From Methylotenera versatilis 7 (GTDB lineage Bacteria; Pseudomonadota; Gammaproteobacteria; Burkholderiales; Methylophilaceae), in the NCBI RefSeq assembly GCF_000799165.1, contig NZ_JUGF01000001.1:372001-436000 (forward strand): a DNA stretch of 64,000 nt, written 5' to 3'. The first letter of the stretch is position 1; every line of letters begins with the position of its first letter. This document shows positions 9,593 to 18,466 of the stretch, one piece after another. A program made the translations under genes and the position numbers. The notes beneath the pieces are model-generated. The model was not told the DNA's origin, did no database searches, and worked only from the letters and a program-made list of their open reading frames with translations.

Positions 9593-10537
9593 TTGGTTAT
9601 CTCAGTCATATTAATCAGTTACAACACAGCAAATATGAGCGTCGAAGCGCTCAATGCTTTATTTGCATCTCAGGGTGACTTTAAATTAGAAGTCTTTGTG
9701 GTGGATAACGCATCTAAAGATGACTCAGTTGCTGTGATTAAAAAAGCGTTTCCGCAGATTACTTTGATAGAAAATAAAGTGAATGTCGGTTTTGGGCGCG
9801 CCAATAATCAAGTGTTGGATTTAGCTACGGGTGAGTACATTCTTCTGCTCAATACCGATGCGTTTGTTCAAGCAGACACCTTAGCAAAAACTCTTCGATA
9901 TATAGAGTCACAGCCCACTTGCGGCGTGTTGGGTGTTCGCTTGATAGGACGCGATGGTGAACAACAACCTTCTTGTCGTTATTTTCCGACGCCCTTTAAT
10001 TTGTTTGCACATAAATTAGGATTAACTCGTTGGTTTCCAACACTGCAAATGGTAGACGACGCAGATTGGAATCCTGCAATTACCGAAAACTGTGACTGGG
10101 TTCCGGGTTGTTATTACTTGGTCCGCAAGCAAGTAATAGAGCAGGTTGGACTTTTTGACCCCAGGTATTTTTTATACAGTGAAGAAGTTGATCATTGTTT
10201 TGCGGTTAAGAAGGCTGGTTGGCAAGTGGTATATTTTGCCGATACTTCGGTGGTGCACATTGGTGGAGAAAGTGCCAAGTCTGACGGAAAAGTGACAACA
10301 GCTGGAAAGCAGTTAAGCGTGTTACAGGCGGAAAGCGAGTTACTTTATTTTAGAAAAAACCATGGAATATTGAGCTGTATTTTACATTTAGTGTTGGTTT
10401 TGTTGGCCGACTCCATCCAGTTTGTTAAAGACTTAGTTAAGTTAAAGTTAAGTAAAAATAGCCGTTTTTTCGCTAATAGTAAACTTACCTTTATCAGCGC
10501 ATTTAAAACCCGAATGGGTAGTATCCCTGTTAGATAA
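9593..10537 (+). CDS. Glycosyltransferase family 2 (rhamnosyltransferase-like)
   Basis: A 314-residue GT-A enzyme with the WbbL-like pattern: VISVILISYNTANMSVEAL at the N-terminus, VVDNASKDDSV (about 36-46), NVGFGRANNQ and LLLNTDAF (about 85-92). A hydrophobic C-terminal stretch may touch the membrane. The start appears to be TTG with an AAGG-like sequence upstream; the protein then begins directly with the GT2 core, so no coding sequence seems lost. About 85 bases separate it from the preceding gene, leaving room for an internal promoter. Confidence 0.86.
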   Translation: MVISVILISYNTANMSVEALNALFASQGDFKLEVFVVDNASKDDSVAVIKKAFPQITLIENKVNVGFGRANNQVLDLATGEYILLLNTDAFVQADTLAKTLRYIESQPTCGVLGVRLIGRDGEQQPSCRYFPTPFNLFAHKLGLTRWFPTLQMVDDADWNPAITENCDWVPGCYYLVRKQVIEQVGLFDPRYFLYSEEVDHCFAVKKAGWQVVYFADTSVVHIGGESAKSDGKVTTAGKQLSVLQAESELLYFRKNHGILSCILHLVLVLLADSIQFVKDLVKLKLSKNSRFFANSKLTFISAFKTRMGSIPVR

Positions 10538-10555
10538 AGGCGATACAATTCACAC

Positions 10556-11065
10556 ATGTTTAATCATATCAAACAAGATTTAAAAAACTATCGTGGCGAT
10601 TGGGCAGCGCAAGGTTTTTGGGTAATGCTGGTCTATCGTTTTGGACGATGGCGTTACACTATTAACAATGTATTGGTACGTAAACTATATTCATTGATCT
10701 ACAAATTTTTGTATAAATTAATCCAGATTATCACTGGTATAGAACTGCCTTGCGAGGTGGAAGTTGGTGAAAATTTTCTGATTGATCATTTTGGCGGCAT
10801 AGTCATTAGCGGCTATGCAAAATTTGGCGATAACTGCAGGATCCGAAATGGCGTGGTAGTCGGACTTAAGAATGTGAATGAGCCATGTGCGCCGCAAATT
10901 GGTCACAATGTTGATATTGGTGCTGGAGCTAAATTACTTGGCAACATTAAGATTGGCAACAATGTAAGTATTGGTGCTAATTCAGTTGTATTGATTGATG
11001 TGCCGGATGATGCGATAGCAGTAGGTGTGCCTGCGGTTGTTAAAATGAAGAAGCCACATTTATGA
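10556..11065 (+). CDS. Serine acetyltransferase-like hexapeptide O-acetyltransferase
   Basis: A 169-residue hexapeptide-repeat acetyltransferase, second of its kind in this operon. The N-terminal third has FNHIKQDLKNYRGDWAAQGF, and the beta-helix follows with GIVISGYAKFGDNCRIRN, GHNVDIGAGAKLLGNI and VSIGANSVVLIDVP. It lacks the long N-terminal domain of true CysE, so it most likely O-acetylates a sugar or repeat unit of the exopolysaccharide. Its stop codon overlaps the next start by 4 bases (ATGA), which implies coupled translation with the WecG-type gene. Confidence 0.82.
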   Translation: MFNHIKQDLKNYRGDWAAQGFWVMLVYRFGRWRYTINNVLVRKLYSLIYKFLYKLIQIITGIELPCEVEVGENFLIDHFGGIVISGYAKFGDNCRIRNGVVVGLKNVNEPCAPQIGHNVDIGAGAKLLGNIKIGNNVSIGANSVVLIDVPDDAIAVGVPAVVKMKKPHL

Positions 11066-11868
11066 TGATTCAGTCACTTAAAAAACGTATTCGATTATTT
11101 GGAGCGGACATTGATCCGCTTAATATGCAGGAAACCGTCAATCTGGTTCATGCGTGGATTGCACAGCCGCAAAAACAATGCCGTTTTGTTGTTACACCCA
11201 ATGTCGATCACATCGTCAAATTACAAACAGATAAGGGTTTGCAAAAAGCTTATACAGATGCGGCATTGATTGTGACAGATGGAAAGCCCGTAGTTTGGGC
11301 TGCTAGTTTATTGGGTGTAGATTTGCCAGGTACTGTGCCGGGCAGTGATTTGGTACCAGCACTTTTTGAACATGCCCAGAACAATCAGCAACCTTTAACA
11401 GTATTTTTGTTGGGTGCGATGCCGGGAGTGGCCGATCGTGCCAAAGATATTATTCATACTACTTGGCCAATGGTAAAAGTGGTCGGCACTTTAAGTCCCG
11501 ATTTTGGTTTTGAAAAAAAACCAGATATATCAAAAGCCATCTGTGAAACAGTCAATGCCAGTGGAGCAGATTTGTTGGTGCTGGGTTTAGGTGCACCAAA
11601 GCAAGAGTTATGGATTACCCAATATGCATCTGAAATTTCTGTCAAAGTTGCCTTGTGTGTAGGCGCTACGATTGATTTCATAGCAGGTGAAAAAGCGCGC
11701 GCACCGCTCTGGATGCAGAGAATTGGCTTGGAGTGGTTGCATCGCATGCTTTCAGAACCAAAACGCCTAGCCAAACGATATATTGTGGACGCAATTATTT
11801 TTCCTAAATTGATTTTTAATGAATGGCTTTTGCGTCGGCAGTCATCTAAAAGTAATTTGATTGACTAG
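11062..11868 (+). CDS. WecG/TagA/CpsF family glycosyltransferase (GT26)
   Basis: A 268-residue member of the GT26 family, which transfers N-acetylmannosamine(uronic acid) or related sugars onto lipid-linked intermediates. The family core is visible as VVTPNVDHIVKLQ (about 42-54), ALIVTDGKPVVWAASLLG (about 70-87) and VLGLGAPKQELWI (about 172-184). It shares the ATGA overlap with the preceding acetyltransferase. WecG-type genes sit next to exosortase genes in many PEP-CTERM exopolysaccharide loci, and the same arrangement is seen here. Confidence 0.9.
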   Translation: MMIQSLKKRIRLFGADIDPLNMQETVNLVHAWIAQPQKQCRFVVTPNVDHIVKLQTDKGLQKAYTDAALIVTDGKPVVWAASLLGVDLPGTVPGSDLVPALFEHAQNNQQPLTVFLLGAMPGVADRAKDIIHTTWPMVKVVGTLSPDFGFEKKPDISKAICETVNASGADLLVLGLGAPKQELWITQYASEISVKVALCVGATIDFIAGEKARAPLWMQRIGLEWLHRMLSEPKRLAKRYIVDAIIFPKLIFNEWLLRRQSSKSNLID

Positions 11869-11897
11869 TGATTACACTATTAAAAAAATCTTAGCTT

Positions 11898-12950
11898 ATG
11901 TTTCGATTTTACTTTTTGACTGTTTATTTTCTTTTAAATCCGACCGTAATTTGGGCAGAAGAAGCTCAGTCTCCAATAGCTCATTCAATCACTCCAGAGC
12001 AAGTTGCAGTGATTGTTAATTTGCAGGATGCTAATAGCCTTACTGTTGGTGATTATTATATTAATGCGCGAAATATACCCAAGAGCAATCTGATTAAAGT
12101 GGATATTAGCCCCGATATTTCAGTAATGACAGAACAGCAGTTTCTTACTTTACGCACTAATATTTTTGCTCAATTAAATGAAAATATTAAAGTGATCGTT
12201 TTAGCCTGGACGAAACCATTTGCGGTTAACTGTAATTCAATTACTTCAGCAGTGACATTGGGTTATCAAGCTAAACAGTGCGAAAATGGATGTGGCGTAG
12301 GTATCAAAAACCCTTACTTTAATAGCGCCTCGCACAATCCAGAAAAAGATTTCAATATGCGTTTATCAATATTGTTACCAACAGATTCAATTGAAGTCGC
12401 AAAAAACATCATCGACAAAGGTGTATTAAGTGGATTTAAATTAAATGAAGCGACAGCTTATTTTTTAAAAACGACATATGATGCCGCCAGTAAATCGCGT
12501 GAGCCATTTTTCCCAAAAGATCTGACCAGAATTGAATCAAAGAAGTTGTGGATTCGTACCATTAAGGCAGATGTCCTCAAAGATAAGAAAGATATTATGT
12601 TTTATTTTACTGGCACGGCTGAAGTGCCAGATTTAAAAACACTGAATTTTATGCCTGGTGCTATTGCAGATCATTTAACTTCATTTGGCGGTATTTTATC
12701 TAGTGAGCGGAGTACGACAAGCTTGAAATGGCTGGATGCTGGTGTTACGGGGACTTATGGCTCAGTTTCGGAGCCCTGTAACTACTGGCAGAAATTCCCT
12801 AATCCGTCTGTATTGTTAAATCATTATTTGGCTGGAAATACACTGATTGAAGCATATTGGAAAAGTGTTTACTGGCCGACACAGGGTTTGATTATGGGTG
12901 AGCCATTAGCTGCACCATATATGACGCAGTCTTACACTATCAAACCTTAA
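11898..12950 (+). CDS. TIGR03790 family secreted protein
   Basis: A 350-residue protein with an N-terminal signal peptide (FYFLTVYFLLNPTVIWAEE), so it is exported. The mature part begins ITPEQVAVIVNLQDANSLTVGDYYINARNIP and later has AVNCNSITSAVTLGY and LKWLDAGVTGTYGSVSEPC. This matches the uncharacterised TIGR03790 family, which is known mainly from PEP-CTERM/exosortase exopolysaccharide loci. Its function is not known. It lies 29 bases after the WecG-type gene and just before the exosortase gene. Confidence 0.8.
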   Translation: MFRFYFLTVYFLLNPTVIWAEEAQSPIAHSITPEQVAVIVNLQDANSLTVGDYYINARNIPKSNLIKVDISPDISVMTEQQFLTLRTNIFAQLNENIKVIVLAWTKPFAVNCNSITSAVTLGYQAKQCENGCGVGIKNPYFNSASHNPEKDFNMRLSILLPTDSIEVAKNIIDKGVLSGFKLNEATAYFLKTTYDAASKSREPFFPKDLTRIESKKLWIRTIKADVLKDKKDIMFYFTGTAEVPDLKTLNFMPGAIADHLTSFGGILSSERSTTSLKWLDAGVTGTYGSVSEPCNYWQKFPNPSVLLNHYLAGNTLIEAYWKSVYWPTQGLIMGEPLAAPYMTQSYTIKP

Positions 12951-13060
12951 ACTATTAAAAGGAATTGTTTTTTCTTCAGGTTGCAAAGTGCTGGCACTAA
13001 GAGTCCTGTTAGCCCAAGTGGGTTGCTGTAGTCCTAAGTGTAAATTTTGCTGATAAACTA
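12937..13060 (+). promoter_or_regulatory. Candidate structured leader, weakly c-di-GMP-I (GEMM)-like
   Basis: The 128-base gap before the exosortase gene is less AT-rich than other gaps here and holds pairable segments. AACCT (12943-12947) can pair with AGGTT (12978-12982). Then come GCAAAG (12983-12988), ACTAAG (12996-13001), AGCC (13011-13014) and GGTTGC (13021-13026), in the order found in GEMM-I cyclic-di-GMP riboswitches. The GAAA tetraloop expected in the first hairpin is not there and the last hairpin is too long, so this is only a candidate. Confidence 0.25.
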
Positions 13061-13087
13061 ATCGCCATTAATGATTAATTGAATCTC

Positions 13088-14647
13088 ATGGATAACAAAA
13101 AAACTATGCCAAATTTTTTGTCTTTAACCCAAAACCAGAAATGGTTTTTATTTGCTTTGGTGCTTGCATTTGTCGCTTATTTTGGTGGCTTAAGTGATTT
13201 GGTTTCAAGGTGGAATACACAAGAAGAATATGGTCATGGCTACTTTATTCCGCTAATTAGTATTTGGTTTTTGTGGGCCAGAAAAGAAGCGTTACTTGCG
13301 AGTATAGGTGAGTCTTCTTGGGTTGGTCCTGTATTGATTGCCATAGGCGCAGTAGGACTGTTACTTGGCGAACTGACAGCCATATTCGTTTTAATCCAAT
13401 TGAGCTTTTTATTGACCCTTATTGGTTTGGTCTTAGCTTACGGTGGCAAGTCGTTATTAAGAGTTTCATTGTTGCCTATCGCATTTTTAGCATTTGCAAT
13501 CCCATTGCCTTATTTTCTGGGCGCGCAATTATCCTGGCGTTTACAACTCATTTCATCTGACTTGGGCGTGGCATTTTTACGCATATTGGGTAATTCAGTC
13601 TATTTAGAAGGCAATGTAATCGATCTAGGTATATATAAATTACAAGTAGTCGAGGCTTGCAGTGGACTGCGTTATCTATATCCACTATTGAGTATTGGCT
13701 TTTTGATGGCTTATATGTACAAAGGCAAACTCTGGCAAAAAATATTTATCTTCTTATCGACCATACCAATCACTGTCATTATGAACAGTCTGCGTATTGC
13801 CATGGTTGGTGTGTTGGTGAATCGCTGGGGTAATGATATGGCGGACGGCTTTTTACATTACTTTGAAGGCTGGATTATCTTTATGGTTTGTTTGCTTATA
13901 TTAATTCTAGAGGTAGTGATTTTAGAAAAAATAGGGCAAAAGCGCCATTTTTGGCAAGCAGTGGATGTGCCCGTTATACAACCGGTGCACCCTGACAAGC
14001 CTGAGTCCATTGTTAAAAAACCTTTGTATGTCAGTATCGTACTTATTTTAGTGGCTTTAATTGCCGTTAACTTATTAAGTGACCGTGTGGAAATAAAGCC
14101 AGAAAGAAAGCCCTTGGCAACTTTCCCAACAAAAATCGATAATTGGATTGCTAAGGAGTCTAGCTTACCAAAAGATGTGGAAGAGTTTCTGGGTGTAGAT
14201 GACTACCTGTTGGCAGACTATAAGACTGGCAGAGATTCGGTCAATTTCTATGTGGCCTATTACGCCTCTCAACGTAAAGGAGTGTCGCCTCATTCCCCAC
14301 AAGTTTGTATGCCGGGTGGTGGGTGGATCATTTCCTCACTGGATCGTATTACGATTGACGTGGCAGGTAAAAAAGATTTTCATGTAAACCGTACAGTGAT
14401 TAATAAAGATAATCACAGGCAAGTGGTTTATTATTGGTTTGAGCAACGTGGTAGACACATTGCTAACGAGTATTATATGAAGTGGTACTTATTGCTGGAT
14501 TCTATTCAGAGAAACAGAACGGATGGCGCACTGGTACGGGTGACTGCTTATATCCGACCATCTGAATCAATAGAAGCGGCTGATAAGCGTATCCAAGCGT
14601 TTTTAGAAAAAAGCATACCCTTATTGGATACATATGTACCAAAATAA
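13088..14647 (+). CDS. xrt: Exosortase fused to EpsI domain
   Basis: A 519-residue inner-membrane protein. The N-terminal exosortase half has about eight hydrophobic helices and the catalytic triad: Cys191 in VVEACSGLRYL, Arg236 in NSLRIAM and His257 in GFLHYFEGW. The C-terminal half is a periplasmic EpsI domain with HSPQVCMPGGGW at about 402-413. Exosortases cleave the C-terminal PEP-CTERM signal of exported proteins and are tied to exopolysaccharide production. A fused exosortase-EpsI architecture fits some named subtypes (for example XrtD), but I cannot assign the subtype. I chose ATG 13088; an in-frame TTG lies 9 bases upstream and ATG 13106 is also possible. Confidence 0.9.
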   Translation: MDNKKTMPNFLSLTQNQKWFLFALVLAFVAYFGGLSDLVSRWNTQEEYGHGYFIPLISIWFLWARKEALLASIGESSWVGPVLIAIGAVGLLLGELTAIFVLIQLSFLLTLIGLVLAYGGKSLLRVSLLPIAFLAFAIPLPYFLGAQLSWRLQLISSDLGVAFLRILGNSVYLEGNVIDLGIYKLQVVEACSGLRYLYPLLSIGFLMAYMYKGKLWQKIFIFLSTIPITVIMNSLRIAMVGVLVNRWGNDMADGFLHYFEGWIIFMVCLLILILEVVILEKIGQKRHFWQAVDVPVIQPVHPDKPESIVKKPLYVSIVLILVALIAVNLLSDRVEIKPERKPLATFPTKIDNWIAKESSLPKDVEEFLGVDDYLLADYKTGRDSVNFYVAYYASQRKGVSPHSPQVCMPGGGWIISSLDRITIDVAGKKDFHVNRTVINKDNHRQVVYYWFEQRGRHIANEYYMKWYLLLDSIQRNRTDGALVRVTAYIRPSESIEAADKRIQAFLEKSIPLLDTYVPK

Positions 14648-14688
14648 TTAGATTACTTGATAATTTATATTAATTAAGAAGACCGAAC

Positions 14689-17070
14689 ATGAAAAAACCT
14701 ATTTCCAATTTACTGATTGCACTTTGTTTAACCGTAATCGTCAGCGGTTGCTCTACTCCCGAAGAAAAGGCGGAGAAGTATTATCAGAAAGGTATGGAGT
14801 TACTGGAAACAGATCCTGATAAAGCGAAACTAGAGTTTCAAAATGCGCTGCAATTGAAAAAGAGCATGCCTAAGGCAATGTACGCACTAGGCTTGATTGC
14901 AGAGCGTAAAGGTGATTTTAAAGCGACTTATGGTTTAATGAATGAGGTCATTGAAAAAGACCCTAAGCATATTGATGCCTTGGTTAAAACGGGGCAAATA
15001 TTATTGGCGGCCGGTAAGGTGGATCTTGCGCTTGAAAGAAGTAATAAAGCGTTTGAAGTCGATAAAAACAATGTTGCTGCGCTCAATTTACGTGCTGCCA
15101 TACAGTTAAAATTGAACGATACAAAAGGCGCGCTTGAGTACGCAAATTTAGCGTTACGCAAAGATCCTGATAATCAGGATGCATATATCTTATTAGCAAC
15201 TGAGCGATTATCCGCAAAAGATAATATCAAAGCACTTGAGTATCTAGACAAGGCTGTGAGTAAAGATGAGAAAAATCTAGCAGTACAGTTGATTCGAATC
15301 AAAGTGCTGGAAGATTTATCCAAGGTTGCAGAAGCAGATCAGTCTTTTCAAAAACTAATTAAATTGTTTCCAGATAAGACAGTAGCAAGAAAAAGCTATG
15401 CGCAGTTTCTGCTTAAATATAATCGTCAGCCAGAGGCTGAACAACAACTACGCGCGATTGCAGAAATTTCACCCGACTTACAATCAAAACTAGATATCGT
15501 TCGATTTGTTATTGCCGCTAAAGGCAAAGATGCAGGTCGTCTGGAATTAGAAAATTTCGTTAAAAAGGAGCCTGAGAATTATGAGTTAGCTTTTGCTCTG
15601 GTTAACTTATACCAAGTGCAAAAAATGCCTCAGCAGGAAGATCAGTTGCTAGATCAAATCAAGCAAAAAGCCGGCAAGACTGCTGATGGATATAAAGCGC
15701 AGAGTATGATTGCTTATAAACTGATTCAGGCAGGTAAAAAAGAAGAGGCAAGCAAAATACTAAACGCAATTATTGAGGCTGACAAAAGTAATGGGCAGGC
15801 ATTAACGTTAAGAGCAGGCTTAGCCTTGGAAGCTAAAAATTATGATGCTGCTATTATTGATTTAAGAACTGTAACACGCGATTCCCCTACAGCATACAAT
15901 GCGCTTGTCATGCTGGCTTCTGCGCATGAGAACTCCGGTTCGCCAGAACTTGCAGAAGAGCATTACCTTAAAGCGTTTGAAACAAGTAAATTTTCACCGA
16001 CCTACGGCATTCCATATGCACAGTTTTTAATGCGCCGTAAACAGCCGGAGCGCGCCGAAAAAGTGTTTGAAGACATGTTGGCTGCTCATCCAGACAACGC
16101 GGCTGTGATGAGCTCACTTGCGCAGGCTAAAATTGCGCGCGGCGATTATGCTGGCGCGCAAGCACTGGCAGATAAAGCAAAAAATCTGAAAGATAACAAG
16201 CTATTGGCCGACCAAATACAAGGTGCTATTTCAACAGGCCAAAATGATTTCGAAAGCGCTTTAAGTGCCTTTAAGCGTGCGCATGAAGCTGCCCCAAATG
16301 AAGCGCAACCCATTGTTGCAATTGTTAGAACCTATATGCGCTCCGGTAAAACTAAAGAAGCTCTTGCCTTTATAGATACCGTTTTAAAAGACAACCCTAA
16401 TAATACTGAAGCGCAATTAATCAAAGGACAGATTCTTCTTGGTTCTGGCAATACACAAGGTGCGCAGCAAGTGTTCTCTAATGTGATACTTACAAACCCA
16501 AAAAATCCCGCAGGTTATCAACAGCTTGCACTTGCACAACAGCGGGGAAATCAGCCTGATGAGGCCGAAAAAACGATTCAAAATGGTTTAACCGCGATAC
16601 CAAAAGACTTTGGTTTAATGCTCACCCAAGCAGGATTATATGAGGCTGCTAATCGTATAGAGGATGCTATAAAAGTATATGAGGATTTGTTGAAAGAGCG
16701 TCCGGGTGTTGAAATTGTGAATAACAATTTAGCAAGTCTTTTGTTAGATTATCGTAGTGATCAAGCCAGTTTTACGCGTGCTCATACCTTGGCTAAAGAT
16801 TTAAAAAATAGTACAACGCCGCAATTTTTAGATACTTTTGGCTGGGCTAGCTATAAAATTGGTGAGTTTAGTGCTGCTGAAAAGGCATTAAAATCAGCAG
16901 TTGAAAAATCGCCTGAGATTGCTGTGTTTCAGTATCATTTGGCCAAAATTTATATTGCTAGAAATGATACTGCTTCGGCAAAACAGGCATTACAAAAATC
17001 TATTAAATTGGCTGAAAATCAGCAGTTCCCTCAAAAAGATGATGCAATTGCATTACTTAAAACTTTATAG
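14689..17070 (+). CDS. prsT: PEP-CTERM system TPR-repeat lipoprotein (PrsT-like)
   Basis: A 793-residue lipoprotein. The signal peptide ends in a lipobox (IVSGC, lipidated Cys21), and the mature protein begins with STPEEKAEKYYQKGMELL. The rest is an array of tetratricopeptide repeats (for example AKLEFQNALQLKKSMPKAMY, GALEYANLALRKDPDNQDAY) running to the C-terminus, a scaffold for protein contacts in the periplasm. Size and position after an exosortase match the PrsT family (TIGR02917, about 900 residues), although this copy is somewhat short. It probably helps the polysaccharide export or assembly complex. Confidence 0.88.
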   Translation: MKKPISNLLIALCLTVIVSGCSTPEEKAEKYYQKGMELLETDPDKAKLEFQNALQLKKSMPKAMYALGLIAERKGDFKATYGLMNEVIEKDPKHIDALVKTGQILLAAGKVDLALERSNKAFEVDKNNVAALNLRAAIQLKLNDTKGALEYANLALRKDPDNQDAYILLATERLSAKDNIKALEYLDKAVSKDEKNLAVQLIRIKVLEDLSKVAEADQSFQKLIKLFPDKTVARKSYAQFLLKYNRQPEAEQQLRAIAEISPDLQSKLDIVRFVIAAKGKDAGRLELENFVKKEPENYELAFALVNLYQVQKMPQQEDQLLDQIKQKAGKTADGYKAQSMIAYKLIQAGKKEEASKILNAIIEADKSNGQALTLRAGLALEAKNYDAAIIDLRTVTRDSPTAYNALVMLASAHENSGSPELAEEHYLKAFETSKFSPTYGIPYAQFLMRRKQPERAEKVFEDMLAAHPDNAAVMSSLAQAKIARGDYAGAQALADKAKNLKDNKLLADQIQGAISTGQNDFESALSAFKRAHEAAPNEAQPIVAIVRTYMRSGKTKEALAFIDTVLKDNPNNTEAQLIKGQILLGSGNTQGAQQVFSNVILTNPKNPAGYQQLALAQQRGNQPDEAEKTIQNGLTAIPKDFGLMLTQAGLYEAANRIEDAIKVYEDLLKERPGVEIVNNNLASLLLDYRSDQASFTRAHTLAKDLKNSTTPQFLDTFGWASYKIGEFSAAEKALKSAVEKSPEIAVFQYHLAKIYIARNDTASAKQALQKSIKLAENQQFPQKDDAIALLKTL

Positions 17071-17090
17071 CGGTAGTCTGGACAACAAAC

Positions 17091-17909
17091 ATGTATGAAA
17101 GCTTTTATGGTTTAAAAGAAAAACCTTTTTCAATTCAACCAGATCCGGAATTTTTATTTTTTAGCCTTCGCCATAGCATGGCATATGCCATGCTGGAGTA
17201 TGGTGTACAAAATCGCGCCGGATTTTCTGTGATTTGCGGTGAGATAGGATGCGGAAAAACCACATTAGTACGCCATTTACTGAATAATTTAGGCGATGAG
17301 TTAACGGTAGGTATTGTTTACAACACGCACGAGCATATTGACGATTTGTTAGGCTGGATAATGCTTTCGTTTAATCAACCGTATGAGGGCAAATCCAATT
17401 TAGCCTTGTACGATGCATTTCAGCAGTTTCTAATTAAATGCTATAGCGAAAATAAGCGTGTTGTGCTGATTGTCGATGAAGCGCAGAATCTAAGCCCGGC
17501 AGCGCTGGAATCGTTGCGCATGTTATCGAACATTAACGCGGATAAAGATCAGCTCTTACAAATTATATTGGTTGGGCAGCCACAATTAAGAGATTTACTC
17601 CGCAGGCCAGATTTACAGCAGTTTTTTCAACGTGTTTCGGTGGACTTTTTTATTCCGCCATTACAGTCTTTTGAAGCGGATAAATACATTCATCACCGCC
17701 TGCATGTTGCCGGGCGCGATACGCTTTTGTTTACACCTGCGGCAACGCGTTTAATTGGCGAAGCAGCTAGAGGTATTCCACGTAGTATTAATATCCTTTG
17801 TGATACTGCACTTGTGTATGGTTATTCGACCAATGCGGAGAAAATTGATGTCGGGTTAGTGCGTGAAGTGATTAAAGATAGGGCAGAATTTGGTGTCTTA
17901 GGTATTTAG
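17091..17909 (+). CDS. XrtA/PEP-CTERM-associated AAA ATPase (ExeA/GspA-like)
   Basis: A 272-residue AAA ATPase with the N-terminal MYESFYGLKEKPFSIQPDPE typical of the TIGR03015 secretion ATPase of PEP-CTERM loci. It has Walker A GEIGCGKT (50-57), Walker B VVLIVDEAQ (about 124-132) and a sensor region with GQPQLRDLLRRPDL (about 163-176). It follows the TPR lipoprotein by 20 bases and closes the + strand exopolysaccharide block. It probably powers or regulates export of the polysaccharide together with outer-membrane parts encoded upstream of the window. Confidence 0.9.
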   Translation: MYESFYGLKEKPFSIQPDPEFLFFSLRHSMAYAMLEYGVQNRAGFSVICGEIGCGKTTLVRHLLNNLGDELTVGIVYNTHEHIDDLLGWIMLSFNQPYEGKSNLALYDAFQQFLIKCYSENKRVVLIVDEAQNLSPAALESLRMLSNINADKDQLLQIILVGQPQLRDLLRRPDLQQFFQRVSVDFFIPPLQSFEADKYIHHRLHVAGRDTLLFTPAATRLIGEAARGIPRSINILCDTALVYGYSTNAEKIDVGLVREVIKDRAEFGVLGI

Positions 17910-17965
17910 TGGTTAAGCTTCTAAGTGTTATTTGTGATTGAAGCTTTATAAAGCAAGGTGAAAGT

Positions 17966-18466
17966 TTAGGATTGTATGTTTGTAAATTGACCTTGATCTG
18001 CATAAGCAAGCAGTTTAAGTAAATCAGCTCCTTTGAGTGATAGCGCGAACCCCAAAACACCACTACCAATCACCACGGTTTCATAGTCTTTTATACTATT
18101 ATCCACCAGAACTTTAATGTCTTCTGGCAATGCGATTGGTGGGACAGCTCCCACAACATATCCGGTTGCTGCAGGTACTTCATCAAATTCCGCCATGCGA
18201 CACTTACGTTCATTTAAATGGTTACGCAGCAAGCTCCAGTCAGCACGGCCACCACCTGCAACAGCTAATAAAACAAACTTATCTGAAGCTGTTTTGAACA
18301 ACACGCTTCTAACCACGGATTGTGGATCTAATCCTTGCTTTAAAAGCAAGTCCTCTAAATTTCTAACAGGTTTTTTATCTTCAGTTAATGGAATTTCTAT
18401 TGCTTCATAAGCAATGTTTTCATGTTGTAACAGTTTAGTCACAGGGGAGGTAATGTGTTCACTCAT
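17966..18466 (-). CDS. YbaK/EbsC-family aminoacyl-tRNA deacylase-like protein
   Basis: A 166-residue cytoplasmic protein of the YbaK/ProX superfamily, which hydrolyses mischarged tRNAs such as Cys-tRNAPro or Ala-tRNAPro. The N-terminus SPVTKLLQHENIAYEAIEIP and the central VRSVLFKTASDKFVLLAVAGGGRADWSLL fit the family, as does EVPAATGYVVGAVPPIALP with the glycine-rich loop. It converges on the exopolysaccharide operon and is transcribed away from the rubredoxin. Family assignment is good; the exact tRNA substrate is not known. Confidence 0.82.
   Translation of the reverse strand: MSEHITSPVTKLLQHENIAYEAIEIPLTEDKKPVRNLEDLLLKQGLDPQSVVRSVLFKTASDKFVLLAVAGGGRADWSLLRNHLNERKCRMAEFDEVPAATGYVVGAVPPIALPEDIKVLVDNSIKDYETVVIGSGVLGFALSLKGADLLKLLAYADQGQFTNIQS

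Noticed and set aside
12937-13060. A cobalamin riboswitch before the exosortase
   Set aside because: The B12-box-like sequence is absent; only loose GEMM-like elements were found.
17915-17946. A 7-base-pair inverted repeat between the ATPase and the ybaK-like gene as a terminator
   Set aside because: The loop is 18 bases and no T-run follows, so the evidence is too weak.
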